From NCBI RefSeq assembly GCF_000192475.1, contig NZ_AEYW01000014.1:186001-250000 (forward strand): a stretch of 64,000 nucleotides of DNA. Direction: 5' to 3'. Positions within the stretch are counted from its first letter, which is position 1, and every line of letters begins with the position of its first letter. The stretch comes from Ruegeria conchae. Lineage in GTDB: Bacteria > Pseudomonadota > Alphaproteobacteria > Rhodobacterales > Rhodobacteraceae. Below the pieces are notes generated by a model. It searched no databases and was not told the origin of the DNA. It saw only the letters and a list, made by a program, of their open reading frames with translations. Position numbers and translations under genes: made by a program. Shown here in pieces: positions 1 through 8,631 of the stretch.

Positions 1-214
1 ACATACCGGGGCCAACAAAACCTGCATGGGCGGGTTCGTGGCCAGATCCTCCGCCGGACACCAAGGCGACCTTCGACTTGTCCCAATCCGACCTGAAAAT
101 CACCTTGATGTGTGGGTATCCGTCCAGCCGGGTAAGTTGCCCTCCGGAGGAGGCCAGAAGGCCGTCTATCGCCTCTGTCACCAGAGTTTCTTTTGTGTTG
201 AGGAACTGGGCCAT
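1..214 (-). CDS. dhaK: Dihydroxyacetone kinase DhaK-type subunit, N-terminal part
   Basis: The first 71 codons are present and the gene runs off the window edge. The start is the ATG at 214, preceded by a good ribosome site (GGAGC). The translation contains a run [20 protein letters not shown], the glycine-rich loop and the family His region of DhaK-type kinases, which phosphorylate dihydroxyacetone or related ketotrioses and ketotetroses in the cytoplasm. It starts 11 bp after the stop of the upstream ATPase gene, so it is the last visible gene of the ABC transporter operon. This context suggests that the imported compound is a triose, tetrose or small polyol. Whether the full gene is a DhaK subunit or a DhaK-DhaL fusion cannot be seen. 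Confidence 0.85.
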   Translation of the reverse strand, partial: MAQFLNTKETLVTEAIDGLLASSGGQLTRLDGYPHIKVIFRSDWDKSKVALVSGGGSGHEPAHAGFVGPGM

Positions 215-225
215 GATTTTGCTCC

Positions 226-1218
226 TTAATTCACTCGCGCGCCGGACGCGTCAAAATACAAAGGGTTGTGGGGGCGGATTTTTATAACTTTTCCAGATGG
301 ATAATCCTGATGGACATCAATCAAGGTCACAACCGGGTGATCGTTTAAGTCCAGGTGCAACCGCGTTTGATCCCCCAGATGCTCAGCACGTATGACACGC
401 GCTTCACTGCCTTCGCCTTCAATGATGTTTTCCGGGCGTAGGCCAATCTGCGGGCCTTTGTGATCGCCTTCGAACAACCCGGACGGCAGGATATTTATCC
501 GCGGCAGACCCAATCGGCTGGCTACGTAAACACTGCCCGGGTTTTCATAAATGTCCCGCGGTGTTCCGTACTGAACCAACCGGCCGTTCTCCAAAACGCC
601 GATATGCGTCGCCATTGTCATGGCTTCGACCTGATCATGGGTCACGTAGAGCAAGGTTGACCCCAGATCGGCCTGAATCCTTTTCAACTCGACCCGCAAA
701 TCCGCCCGAAGCTTGGCGTCCAAAGAACTGAGCGGTTCATCCATCAGGAAGATTTGGGGATCACGCACCAGCGCTCGTCCAATTGAAACGCGCTGCATTT
801 CACCGCCAGACAGTTCAGTGGCTTTGTTATCCAGTTTGTGCGGGATCTGGAGAATCTCCGAGACCTCATTAACCTTCCTGGTGATCTCGTCCTCTGGGGT
901 CTTCAGGATCGGCGACCGCAGAGGGAAGGACAGGTTTTCCCGCACTGTCATATGCGGGTACAGCGAGTATTGCTGGAAGACCATCGCTACATCGCGCTGA
1001 GCGGGAGTGTCTATTCCAACGTCACGCCCGGCTATGTGCACAGTTCCTGAATCCAGTTTCTCGAGTCCGGATATCAATCTCAGCGTCGTTGTTTTTCCCG
1101 CGCCAGTCGGGCCCAACAACACCACAAAGGCACCGTTGGGGATCGTCATCGAGATATCATCCACCGCTTTAAGATTGCCGAAGGACTTTGAGATATTCTC
1201 CAACACGACTTCAGCCAT
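226..1218 (-). CDS. ABC transporter ATP-binding protein (MalK/UgpC type), second of two
   Basis: A 330-residue ATPase that energises carbohydrate import at the inner membrane. Visible motifs are Walker [10 protein letters not shown] near residue 36, the signature LSGGEMQRV near 137, Walker [13 protein letters not shown], and the switch His in YVTHDQ. A C-terminal TOBE-like regulatory region follows (RPENI). It overlaps the preceding ATPase gene by 8 bp and is followed by the dhaK-like gene. Two distinct ATPases in one operon suggest a heterodimeric motor, as in rhizobial glycerol uptake (GlpS/GlpT). The substrate is inferred only from context. Confidence 0.9.
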   Translation of the reverse strand: MAEVVLENISKSFGNLKAVDDISMTIPNGAFVVLLGPTGAGKTTTLRLISGLEKLDSGTVHIAGRDVGIDTPAQRDVAMVFQQYSLYPHMTVRENLSFPLRSPILKTPEDEITRKVNEVSEILQIPHKLDNKATELSGGEMQRVSIGRALVRDPQIFLMDEPLSSLDAKLRADLRVELKRIQADLGSTLLYVTHDQVEAMTMATHIGVLENGRLVQYGTPRDIYENPGSVYVASRLGLPRINILPSGLFEGDHKGPQIGLRPENIIEGEGSEARVIRAEHLGDQTRLHLDLNDHPVVTLIDVHQDYPSGKVIKIRPHNPLYFDASGARVN

Positions 1219-2308
1219 TGCTTAGTACCTCGTCGTTCAGAGCGGACCTCAACGCGCGTCCGGTGGATTTTTCAAAAAGGGTTACAGCAGGTGAGCGGAA
1301 CTGTAACCCCACTGACTCGCCGGGATTAACGACTTCGCGTGCATCAATTCGCGCTTTAAGTTCACCGTTCGGGCTTTGCAGTGTAACGATTTGGGTGGTC
1401 CCCAAGTATTCTGCGGCCAAGACTCTGGCCCGGTATTCGCTCCCATCCGACAGAAAAACATGCTCGGGGCGAACGCCAAAAACCAAGTCACCTTCCGCCC
1501 CTTCCATCAGCCTCGGCACGGCTTCGTCATGGCCATTCAGCCGAACCATTTCCGAACCAGGCTCGACCTTTCCCTCAAACGGCAGGAAGTTCATCGAAGG
1601 AGACCCGATAAAATCCGCAACGAACATCGTAGCTGGTTTGTCGTAGATTTCCTGGGGTGTACCGAATTGCTCGATCACAGCGTTGTTCATCACAACGATT
1701 TTGTCGCCCATTTGCATGGCTTCCAACTGATCATGTGTCACGTAAACAGTGGTCGCGCCCATGCGATCATGAAGTGCCCGCAGTTCTTCGGCCATGTGCT
1801 CGCGAAATTCGGCATCCAGGGCACCAAGAGGTTCGTCCATCATGAATGCCTTGGGTTCGCGAACAATCGCGCGTCCAAGCGCTACGCGCTGTCTATCGCC
1901 GCCCGAAAGCCCACCTACTGGGCTATCGAGGATGTCGTTGATCCCCAGAATTCCCGCGACTTCCTCTACTTTGGCTTTGACAGCAGCACGCGGCATGCCC
2001 TGCGATATCAGGGGGTAGCTGATATTCTTGCGCACGTTCATGTGGGGATACAGCGCGAACATTTGGAACACGAAGGCAATGTCCCGCTCCGACGGTGGCC
2101 GCTGGCTGATCTCTTCACCGTCCAGATAGATTTCACCCGATGTTGGAAGTTCCAATCCAGCTATCATCCGCAGCGTCGTCGTCTTTCCGCAGCCGGATGG
2201 CCCGAGCAGCATGAAAAACTCACCGTCCTCAATCGTGAACGAGCTTTCGCGGACAGCCGTGAAATCGCCAAACATCTTTCTTACGTTTTTGACTACGATC
2301 TGGGCCAT
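1211..2308 (-). CDS. ABC transporter ATP-binding protein (MalK/UgpC type), first of two
   Basis: A 365-residue ATPase. I placed the start at the ATG at 2308 (MAQIVVKNVRKMFG), because the open frame extends upstream into the preceding genes without homology and the ATG lies just after the stop of the small membrane protein gene. Motifs are Walker A GPSGCGKTT, signature LSGGDRQRV, Walker B AFMMDEPLGALD and the switch His in YVTHDQ. The C-terminal third resembles TOBE domains (GVRPEHV). It probably pairs with the other ATPase on the two permeases encoded upstream. Identity as a sugar or polyol importer ATPase is secure; the substrate is not. Confidence 0.9.
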   Translation of the reverse strand: MAQIVVKNVRKMFGDFTAVRESSFTIEDGEFFMLLGPSGCGKTTTLRMIAGLELPTSGEIYLDGEEISQRPPSERDIAFVFQMFALYPHMNVRKNISYPLISQGMPRAAVKAKVEEVAGILGINDILDSPVGGLSGGDRQRVALGRAIVREPKAFMMDEPLGALDAEFREHMAEELRALHDRMGATTVYVTHDQLEAMQMGDKIVVMNNAVIEQFGTPQEIYDKPATMFVADFIGSPSMNFLPFEGKVEPGSEMVRLNGHDEAVPRLMEGAEGDLVFGVRPEHVFLSDGSEYRARVLAAEYLGTTQIVTLQSPNGELKARIDAREVVNPGESVGLQFRSPAVTLFEKSTGRALRSALNDEVLSNG

Positions 2309-2310
2309 TT

Positions 2311-2499
2311 CTACTCCGGGAAATGACTGACGATGATGAACATGACGGTTCCGATCAGCGTGACGATGAAGGAATAGGTGAAGGCCCAAAGGACAAAGGG
2401 TTGCATCAGCATGAAGACTCCCAGTGCGATAAGGATGGTTGCGACCATCTCCCACGGGCCGCGGCGGAGCCGCATCAATCCGGTTAGAAAATCGCTCAT
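2311..2499 (-). CDS. Small two-helix membrane protein of the ABC operon
   Basis: A 62-residue protein with two hydrophobic stretches (about residues 18-40 and 42-59) and a short basic N-terminus. Its start overlaps the stop of the permease gene in an ATGA junction, and the first ATPase gene starts 2 bp after its stop, so it is co-translated with the transporter. Small membrane proteins occupy a similar place in some alphaproteobacterial glycerol or polyol ABC operons (GlpU, DUF2160), but I cannot show homology. It may be an accessory subunit of the permease. It is easily missed in annotation because of its size. Confidence 0.75.
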   Translation of the reverse strand: MSDFLTGLMRLRRGPWEMVATILIALGVFMLMQPFVLWAFTYSFIVTLIGTVMFIIVSHFPE

Positions 2500-3434
2500 T
2501 TGCGCACGGCTCCGAATGTGATCCCACGCAGCAAATGTTTGCGCATCAGGATGGTGAAAATCATGACGGGGATCAGGAAGATCGTGGCACCTGCCGCCAC
2601 AGCAGGCCAGTCCAGGCCCCCAATACCAATAATGGTCGGGATGAACGGTGGTGCAGTCTGCGCATTCGCGGATGTCAGCAGCACGGCAAACGCGTACTCA
2701 TTCCAGGCGAAGATCAGGCAAAAGATAGCTGTTGAGGCTATGCCGGTTGCGGCTTGCGGCAGCACCACTTTATAGAACGCCTGAAATCTCGTGTAGCCAT
2801 CTATGAGGGCGGCCTCTTCGTACTCTCTTGGGATTTCGTCGATGAAACCCTTCAGCAACCAAACCGCCAAGGAAATATTCACGCCCGTATACAGCAGGAT
2901 CATTCCCAAATGCGTGTCGCTGAGACCAAGGTTTCTGAACATCAGGAATATTGGAATGGCGACGGCGACCGGGGGCATCATCCTTGTGCTGAGGATGAAA
3001 AATAGAAGGTCGTCTTTGAGCGGTACTTTAAACCTGCTGAAGGCATACGCGGCCAGCGTGCCAAGGAAGATACTCAAGAACGTTGAGCCAAATCCGATGA
3101 TCACCGAATTCATAAAGCGTTCCCCGAACTTGGATGGCCCGACAATCACCATGTCGTATTGGCGCACGATCTCATCGGCCCAGTTCTGCGGTGGGTTTGC
3201 TTCCAGAAATTCCTGCGTTTGCCGTGTTCGTGTGGTGAACAGGTTGACGTAACCTTCAAGTGTTGGGTCAAAGACCACTTTGGGTGGGTAACTGATCGCA
3301 TCGGCCGGGGACTTGAAGCCAGTCAGCAAAATCCAAACCAGCGGGATCATCGTGATCAGCGCATAAGTAATTACCAGGAAGCCTGCGATCCACTTGGACC
3401 GGTTCGAAGGTTCGGTGACGGAAAAACTGCTCAT
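2496..3434 (-). CDS. Carbohydrate ABC transporter permease (MalG type)
   Basis: A 312-residue inner-membrane permease with about six transmembrane segments and the cytoplasmic EAA loop (EYEEAALIDGYTRFQAFYKVVLPQ) that docks the ATPase. The start at 3434 (MSSFSVTEPS) overlaps the stop of the upstream permease as ATGA. A longer open frame exists upstream but lies over the neighbour. The protein ends at the small membrane protein, again with an ATGA overlap. A periplasmic loop of unusual length after the first helix (about residues 45-105) contains many charged residues. Substrate unknown; a small polyol or ketose is the best guess given dhaK downstream. Confidence 0.9.
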   Translation of the reverse strand: MSSFSVTEPSNRSKWIAGFLVITYALITMIPLVWILLTGFKSPADAISYPPKVVFDPTLEGYVNLFTTRTRQTQEFLEANPPQNWADEIVRQYDMVIVGPSKFGERFMNSVIIGFGSTFLSIFLGTLAAYAFSRFKVPLKDDLLFFILSTRMMPPVAVAIPIFLMFRNLGLSDTHLGMILLYTGVNISLAVWLLKGFIDEIPREYEEAALIDGYTRFQAFYKVVLPQAATGIASTAIFCLIFAWNEYAFAVLLTSANAQTAPPFIPTIIGIGGLDWPAVAAGATIFLIPVMIFTILMRKHLLRGITFGAVRK

Positions 3435-4378
3435 CTCTGTTTCACCTTGTTCAGGGCTTTGACGTAGATCGACGCGAGGCCGAACACGGTGACGAAAAGG
3501 ATGATCGCATAGGCCGAGGCATAGCCCGTACGCCATTTCTCAAAGGCTTCGCGTTTCAGGTTGATCGAAGTGAGTTCCGTTACAGAACCGGGGCCTCCGC
3601 CGGTTAGCTGAACAACCAGGTCGAACATCTTGAAGTTCTCTATGCCTCGAAACAGCACGGCCAGCATCAGGAACGGTAGCACCATCGGGATGGTAATCGT
3701 AAAGAACTGTCGCAGCTTGCTGGCCCTGTCGATTTCAGCCGCCTCGTAGATGTAGTCGGGAATGCTGCGCAGACCGGCCAGACAGATCAGCATCACGAAG
3801 GGGGTCCACATCCAGGTGTCGACGATCACGATCGCCCACGGAGCCAACGTCACGGATCCCAGCATTTCAAAGCTCGACGGGTCCTTGCCGGTAAACCAGG
3901 ACACGATGTAGTTAAACAGTCCGATTTGAGGTTGATACAGGAACTTCCAGAAGTTCCCGACAACCGCCGGGGACAGCATCATTGGCAGCACGATAATCGT
4001 GGTCCAAAGATCGTTGCCCTTGAATTTCTTGTTGATCAACCACGCCAGAGTAAACCCGATCAGGACCTGGAAAAAGATCGTCCAGAACAGGAAATGCGCC
4101 GTCGCCTGCATATTTAGCCAGGTGTCCGAGTCCGTCAGGATACGCTCGTAATTCCTGAGGCCGACATCTTTGACTTCACGCCCGATCCGGTTGGCCTTGT
4201 AGTTGGTAAAGCTCAATTGGATGGTCCAGATCAACGGAAAGATGTTGATCGCCAGCAAAAGAAAGATCGTTGGGGAGATGAAAATCCAGGCGATCGCGCG
4301 GTCGGATAATCCTCGGATTTTTCGCGCAACTCGCTCGGGCGTTGCCTGCGCAACGCGATCTATTGTCCTGTCAGACAT
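3431..4378 (-). CDS. Carbohydrate ABC transporter permease (MalF type)
   Basis: A 315-residue permease (MSDRTIDRVAQ) with six or more membrane spans and the EAA motif (YIYEAAEIDRASKLRQFFTITIP). I chose the ATG at 4378, which has AAAGAG just upstream, rather than the in-frame GTG at 4411, which has no ribosome site and lies close to the intercistronic hairpin. It overlaps the second permease gene by 4 bp, so the two are translationally coupled. Together they form the membrane channel of the importer. Confidence 0.9.
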   Translation of the reverse strand: MSDRTIDRVAQATPERVARKIRGLSDRAIAWIFISPTIFLLLAINIFPLIWTIQLSFTNYKANRIGREVKDVGLRNYERILTDSDTWLNMQATAHFLFWTIFFQVLIGFTLAWLINKKFKGNDLWTTIIVLPMMLSPAVVGNFWKFLYQPQIGLFNYIVSWFTGKDPSSFEMLGSVTLAPWAIVIVDTWMWTPFVMLICLAGLRSIPDYIYEAAEIDRASKLRQFFTITIPMVLPFLMLAVLFRGIENFKMFDLVVQLTGGGPGSVTELTSINLKREAFEKWRTGYASAYAIILFVTVFGLASIYVKALNKVKQR

Positions 4379-4421
4379 CTCTTTGCCAGTTCTTGTTGGT
4401 TTAGGACTCACGGGTGAAGGT

Positions 4422-4443
4422 GGAGCGGGTTTGCACCCGCTCC
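4422..4443 (-). other. Intercistronic hairpin after the binding-protein gene
   Basis: GGAGCGGGT and ACCCGCTCC form a perfect 9-bp stem with a 4-nt loop between the binding-protein stop and the first permease. There is no T-run behind it. Such stems commonly protect the upstream mRNA or attenuate downstream expression, giving more binding protein than membrane parts. Confidence 0.75.
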
Positions 4444-4456
4444 TGTCTGCGTCGGA

Positions 4457-5776
4457 CTACAGCTTGCCTTCGTCTTCAAAGACTTCCGTCCAATCTTCGA
4501 TTAGAAGATCAAGCGCTTCTTGAGCTGTACCTTGGTCGGCAACCACGTAGTCGTGGATGCGCTTCTGCATTGCCAGCAGCAGTTCCGCATAGGCAGGCTC
4601 TTGCCAGAAATCCTGTACACCGCCCATTGCTTCAAGGAAGTCGCCGGCAAACGGTTGGCTGTCTACGAAACCAGGATCTTCCAGTACGGAGTTATGCGCC
4701 GAGTAGCCGCCGAGCTCCCACCATTTGGCCTGAACTTCCGGCTGTGCAAACCACTTAATGTACTCAAGTGCGGCGTCCTGTTTGTCAGAGTAGCTGACGA
4801 CAGAAATACCTTGTCCGCCCAGTGTCGAACCTGCCTGATTTTGTGGTGGGTTCACGAAGAAGTCGATCTTGTCACCGCCAGTATTGGGGTCGGCATAAAG
4901 ACCAGGGAAGAACGCAAACCAGTTCATAGCCATGGCGACCTGACCGGACTTAAAGGCGTCCAAGCTCTCACCCATGTAAGAGTTGGTATATCCCGGAGGC
5001 GTCGCCGTTTTGTAGAACTCCTTGTAGAATTCCAGTGCCTCAACCGCTTCGGGAGAGTTTACCGCGCCTTCCATGTCATATGAGCCCGGGGTGTTTTCAT
5101 ATTTGAAGCCCCAAGGATACAGCGCTCCGGTCACACCCATGGTGATCCCTTCCGAGCCGCGCTCGGTAAAAATTGCGGCGCCATAGACTGTCTTGCCGTC
5201 GATTTCACGACCTTGGAAGAACTGCGCAATCTGCAGCAATTCTTTCTGAGACTGAGGTTCACGAAGGTCCTGACCAGTTGCTTCTTTGTATGCGGCTTGG
5301 ATTTCGGGGTTTTCGAACCAGTCCTTGCGATAGAACCAGCCGTTTGCATCGCCCATCGCAGGCAGCGCGTAGTAATTTGGTGTGCCCTTAGGCCAGGTCG
5401 AGTAAGCGTAAACAGTGGCCGGCGCGAAATCGTCCATGCTGATGCCTTCAGCATCAAAGAACTCGTTCAGCTGGACATAATGACCATTCTCAGCGCCACC
5501 GCCAATCCATTGGCTGTCACCGATCAGTAGGTCGCAGAGCTTACCCCCAGAATTCAGCTCGTTCAGCATCCGGTCCGCAAAATTTGGCCAAGGAACAAAT
5601 TCGAAGTTCATGGTGTGGCCGGATTCTGCTTCAAATTCTTTTGATAGCTCAACAAGCGCGTTGGCCGGGTCCCATGCAGCCCAACAGAGCGTCAGATCTT
5701 CAGCATTTGCCTTGGTAGAAAGAGTAGTAGCGGCAAGGACTATTGCGCTGGTCGAGGCCAGTTTTGTGTAAGTCAT
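4457..5776 (-). CDS. Carbohydrate ABC transporter substrate-binding protein (family 1/MalE-like)
   Basis: A 439-residue exported binding protein. The ATG at 5776 has GGGAGGA upstream; it begins MTYTKLASTS and has a signal peptide ending near KANA-ED. The mature part has the extracellular solute-binding family 1 pattern, including the WPNFADRMLNELNSGG and NGWFYRKDWF regions. It is the first gene of the operon and lies behind two palindromic operators. It captures the substrate in the periplasm for the permease pair. The dhaK-like gene at the operon end suggests a triose, tetrose or related polyol; the binding pocket cannot be read from sequence alone. Confidence 0.88.
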   Translation of the reverse strand: MTYTKLASTSAIVLAATTLSTKANAEDLTLCWAAWDPANALVELSKEFEAESGHTMNFEFVPWPNFADRMLNELNSGGKLCDLLIGDSQWIGGGAENGHYVQLNEFFDAEGISMDDFAPATVYAYSTWPKGTPNYYALPAMGDANGWFYRKDWFENPEIQAAYKEATGQDLREPQSQKELLQIAQFFQGREIDGKTVYGAAIFTERGSEGITMGVTGALYPWGFKYENTPGSYDMEGAVNSPEAVEALEFYKEFYKTATPPGYTNSYMGESLDAFKSGQVAMAMNWFAFFPGLYADPNTGGDKIDFFVNPPQNQAGSTLGGQGISVVSYSDKQDAALEYIKWFAQPEVQAKWWELGGYSAHNSVLEDPGFVDSQPFAGDFLEAMGGVQDFWQEPAYAELLLAMQKRIHDYVVADQGTAQEALDLLIEDWTEVFEDEGKL

Positions 5777-5840
5777 CCATTCCTCCCTTTTTGCGCCGTC
5801 AATCGAGGATGTGCGAATCGCGGCATACATCCAAGGCTAT

Positions 5841-5888
5841 TTGAGGTACGCACCTCAAGTCCAGATATTTTTGAGGTTCGTACCTCAA
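5841..5888. promoter_or_regulatory. Twin 18-bp palindromic operators upstream of the dhaK-type ABC operon
   Basis: TTGAGGTACGCACCTCAA (5841-5858) and TTGAGGTTCGTACCTCAA (5871-5888) share identical 7-bp arms around a central nCGn and are spaced 30 bp start to start, close to three helical turns. The central CG and the even symmetry resemble LacI-family operators; a GntR-type regulator is also possible. No regulator gene for this operon lies in the window, so it may be encoded beyond dhaK. The rest of the 5777-6162 gap shows no gene. Confidence 0.8.
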
Positions 5889-6162
5889 GAAATCGGAAGA
5901 GATAGCCAGTTTTTTCTCTTAGTTATTGAATCATAAAGAAATTACTCATTGACTTTGAGGCGAATGTATTTTCGGCAGCGAGGTATCGAATGGTCATATC
6001 GACTTAAATGGGCGCAGCCGTCATGCAGCCAACAGGTTCAGCTAACCCGCTTGTGAAGCGCTCAATTATTATTTGGTCGATACCTTTGAGAATTCGAGAT
6101 AGCGTCAAACAGTGCGGACAGTTCGGGACCGTGCATAACTCTTTTTGGTCAGGTGCAGACGT

Positions 6163-6942
6163 ATGAGCAATCTCTCCATCGTCCGATTGAACCGCTACCC
6201 TATAAAAGGCTTGAGTTCCGAGCCTATGCGCACTGTGACGCTGCGAGCAGGAGATGGCATTCCGGGCGATCGCCTGTTCGGATTTGCTCGCTACAACTCC
6301 GGTTTCGACATGCAGAACCCAACGCCACTGCCGAAAGATCGTTTTGTCGTTTTGTTGAATGAGGCTGCACTGGCAGGCATTCAGACCGATTTTGAAATTA
6401 AGTCCCAGGCACTTGAGATCAATGCGAACGGAAAGATACGACGCTTTGATATGCGAGCGTCTGAAGATCGGGAGAAGGCAGCAGAGTTCCTTTCTTCGGA
6501 GATCGATTTAAAAGATCCTGAGCTGCCAAAGTTTGTCTCTTCCACTCCTCATAGGTTTACAGATGTATCTGTTGTATCACCGCAAATGATGAACGCGATT
6601 TCCGTTTTGAATCTACCCTCTGTGAAAAAGTTGGGCGAACAACTGAACGCAGAAATCCACCCGGCGCGCTTCCGAGCGAATATTGAGATAGACGGATTAC
6701 CTTCGTTTACTGAGCTGGATGCAGTTGGATCAGTTTTAAGATTTGGCGATGTCGAGTTGAAGATACTCTCGCGTACGAAAAGGTGTGCAGCAACTGAAGT
6801 GAACCCGAAAACGGCCGAGCGCGACTTGAAAATACCCTACCTTATTCGGAAATTGATGGGCCATATGGATATGGGCGTCTATGTCGAAGTGATTAATGGT
6901 GGAACGCTAGCTGTCGGTCAAACTGGAGAAATACTCGCTTAG
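6163..6942 (+). CDS. MOSC domain protein with N-terminal beta-barrel (YcbX-like)
   Basis: A 259-residue protein starting MSNLSIVRLNRYPIKGL, which matches the MOSC N-terminal beta-barrel region. The C-terminal MOSC core includes KRCAATEVNP, where the Cys is in the position that binds molybdenum cofactor or carries sulfur in mARC/YcbX proteins. Members detoxify N-hydroxylated compounds or handle sulfur and molybdenum. The ATG at 6163 is preferred over the in-frame TTG at 6145. It stands alone between the divergent ABC operon and xylB and has its own terminator. Confidence 0.85.
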   Translation: MSNLSIVRLNRYPIKGLSSEPMRTVTLRAGDGIPGDRLFGFARYNSGFDMQNPTPLPKDRFVVLLNEAALAGIQTDFEIKSQALEINANGKIRRFDMRASEDREKAAEFLSSEIDLKDPELPKFVSSTPHRFTDVSVVSPQMMNAISVLNLPSVKKLGEQLNAEIHPARFRANIEIDGLPSFTELDAVGSVLRFGDVELKILSRTKRCAATEVNPKTAERDLKIPYLIRKLMGHMDMGVYVEVINGGTLAVGQTGEILA

Positions 6943-6947
6943 ACCTT

Positions 6948-6969
6948 GCCTCTTGCCAAAGAGGCTTTT
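6948..6969 (+). terminator. Rho-independent terminator after the MOSC gene
   Basis: GCCTCTT, a 4-nt loop, AAGAGGC and then TTTT: a perfect 7-bp stem followed by a T-run, 6 bp after the stop codon. Confidence 0.85.
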
Positions 6970-7112
6970 CTAAGAGGTTTGCGCCATGTTCGGTCAGACG
7001 ATTTTACCCAACTCTTGCTCAGTCTTTCTTTTGGCTGTCCAGGGTATCGAAGGACGTCGCGTTCGTGTTTTCTGATCCAGATACGATTGGAGGGCACTCC
7101 TTTTACGGAGCC

Positions 7113-7160
7113 TTGACAAGATCCCTGTTTCAATAAATTTTAGCCATTAAAATATTTAGA
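7113..7160 (+). promoter_or_regulatory. xylB promoter with XylR-type operator
   Basis: A TTGACA -35 box lies at 7113-7118. The AT-rich inverted repeat at 7132-7160 (AAATTTTA, short spacer, TAAAATATTTA) covers the expected -10 region and ends 13 bp before the xylB start. Read on the minus strand it matches the element upstream of xylF (13659-13686): both carry TAAATATTTTA followed by a G-n-CT core and a second A/T-rich arm. Sharing between two xylose promoters points to the ROK repressor encoded at 12380-13597. Confidence 0.7.
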
Positions 7161-7173
7161 CAGGTGGTGCTCA

Positions 7174-8631
7174 ATGTATCTGGGCTTGGATTTGGGAACG
7201 TCAGGTCTCCGCGGGATTCTGGTAGATGACACAGGACACGTTGTCGGTGATGCCGAAGTCAGCATTTCCACTTCGACACCCAAGCCTAGTTGGTCTGAGC
7301 AGGATCCTTTGGATTGGACCAACGCTTGCGAAGAGGTTGTTGGGAAGCTTCGCGTCGGCAACCGGCAAGCGTTCTCAAAATTGCGAGGTATTGGCCTAAG
7401 CGGACACATGCACGGCGCTACACTACTGGATCCTGATGGCGAAATATTGAGGCCCTGTATTCTTTGGAATGATACTCGGTCAGCCGACGAAGCGCGGACA
7501 CTAGATCAAACACCAGAGATGCGCGCAATATCGGGAAACATCGTATTCCCGGGGTTTACGGCGCCGAAACTCGAATGGTTGCGCGCGAATGAGCCCGATG
7601 TATTCTCAAAGGTGGGCAAGGTATTGCTGCCGAAAGATTATTTGCGGTTTTGGCTGACTGGCGAATATGTTTCGGACATGTCAGACAGCGCAGGAACATC
7701 CTGGCTGGACGTTGACACTCGGCAGTGGTCAGAAAAGGCACTAGCCATAGGTCACATGCGCACCGAGCAGATGCCGAGCTTGGTTGAGGGCAGTGATCGG
7801 GGTGGAGAGTTGAAGGTCCGTTTGAGACAGGATTGGGGGCTTTCGAATCCGGTTGTCGTGGCTGGTGGTGCCGGCGACAATGCTGCCGCTGCCTGCGGTA
7901 TAGGGAGCATCAACGACGGCACCGGGTTTGTCTCTCTTGGGACGTCTGGTGTGTTGCTCGTTGCGCGGGAAGCCTATGCTCCGGATCCGGAAACCGCCGT
8001 GCACTGCTTTTGCCACGCAGTCCCGGATCGATGGATACAAATGGGCGTCATGTTGTCAGCAACGAACAGCATGAATTGGCTTTCTCGCAATTTGGGTGAA
8101 CCTGTGGAAAGACTCGCTGCATCTATGCCGGGAAAATTGAACGGACCTTCTGCGATCACGTTCCTGCCATATCTGTCAGGAGAACGGACGCCGCATAACA
8201 ATAGCCATATTCGTGGCGCGTTTTTGGGTGTGGACATCTCGTCGGAGCCCGCTGAGTTGACCCAGTCTGTAATGGAGGGTGTTTCTTTTGGAATGAGAGA
8301 TTGCCTGGAAGCACTGAAGAGCACCGGAACCCAGCCAAATAGCCTTATGGCAGTAGGGGGAGGTGCACGATCTCAGTTCTGGCTGGAAACCTTAGCTACT
8401 GTTTTGCAAGTTCCACTGGAAATGCCAAAAGGCAGCGAATTCGGTGCCGCTTTGGGCGCTGCGCGACTCGCGATATGTGCTGTCAACGGCGCTGAACCGG
8501 CGCAAGTTATGACGCCGCCGGAAATTCGGGAACGCATTGAACCACGAGGCGACCTGATTGATGCCTACGAAAACGAATACCGGAGATATAGGCAATTCTA
8601 TCAGGCGCTTGCGCCGCTGGCATTAAGATGA
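7174..8631 (+). CDS. xylB: Xylulokinase
   Basis: A 485-residue FGGY-family kinase that phosphorylates D-xylulose to xylulose 5-phosphate after XylA has isomerised xylose. Visible signatures are the N-terminal LGLDLGTSGLRGILVD phosphate-binding strand pair, GHMHGATLLD, DYLRFWLTGE, GGAGDNAAAACGIG and the adenosine-binding GGGARSQFW near the C-terminus. The ATG at 7174 has AGGTGG upstream. It overlaps galM by 4 bp (ATGA). The neighbouring xylFHGA genes fix its role in xylose use. Confidence 0.95.
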   Translation: MYLGLDLGTSGLRGILVDDTGHVVGDAEVSISTSTPKPSWSEQDPLDWTNACEEVVGKLRVGNRQAFSKLRGIGLSGHMHGATLLDPDGEILRPCILWNDTRSADEARTLDQTPEMRAISGNIVFPGFTAPKLEWLRANEPDVFSKVGKVLLPKDYLRFWLTGEYVSDMSDSAGTSWLDVDTRQWSEKALAIGHMRTEQMPSLVEGSDRGGELKVRLRQDWGLSNPVVVAGGAGDNAAAACGIGSINDGTGFVSLGTSGVLLVAREAYAPDPETAVHCFCHAVPDRWIQMGVMLSATNSMNWLSRNLGEPVERLAASMPGKLNGPSAITFLPYLSGERTPHNNSHIRGAFLGVDISSEPAELTQSVMEGVSFGMRDCLEALKSTGTQPNSLMAVGGGARSQFWLETLATVLQVPLEMPKGSEFGAALGAARLAICAVNGAEPAQVMTPPEIRERIEPRGDLIDAYENEYRRYRQFYQALAPLALR

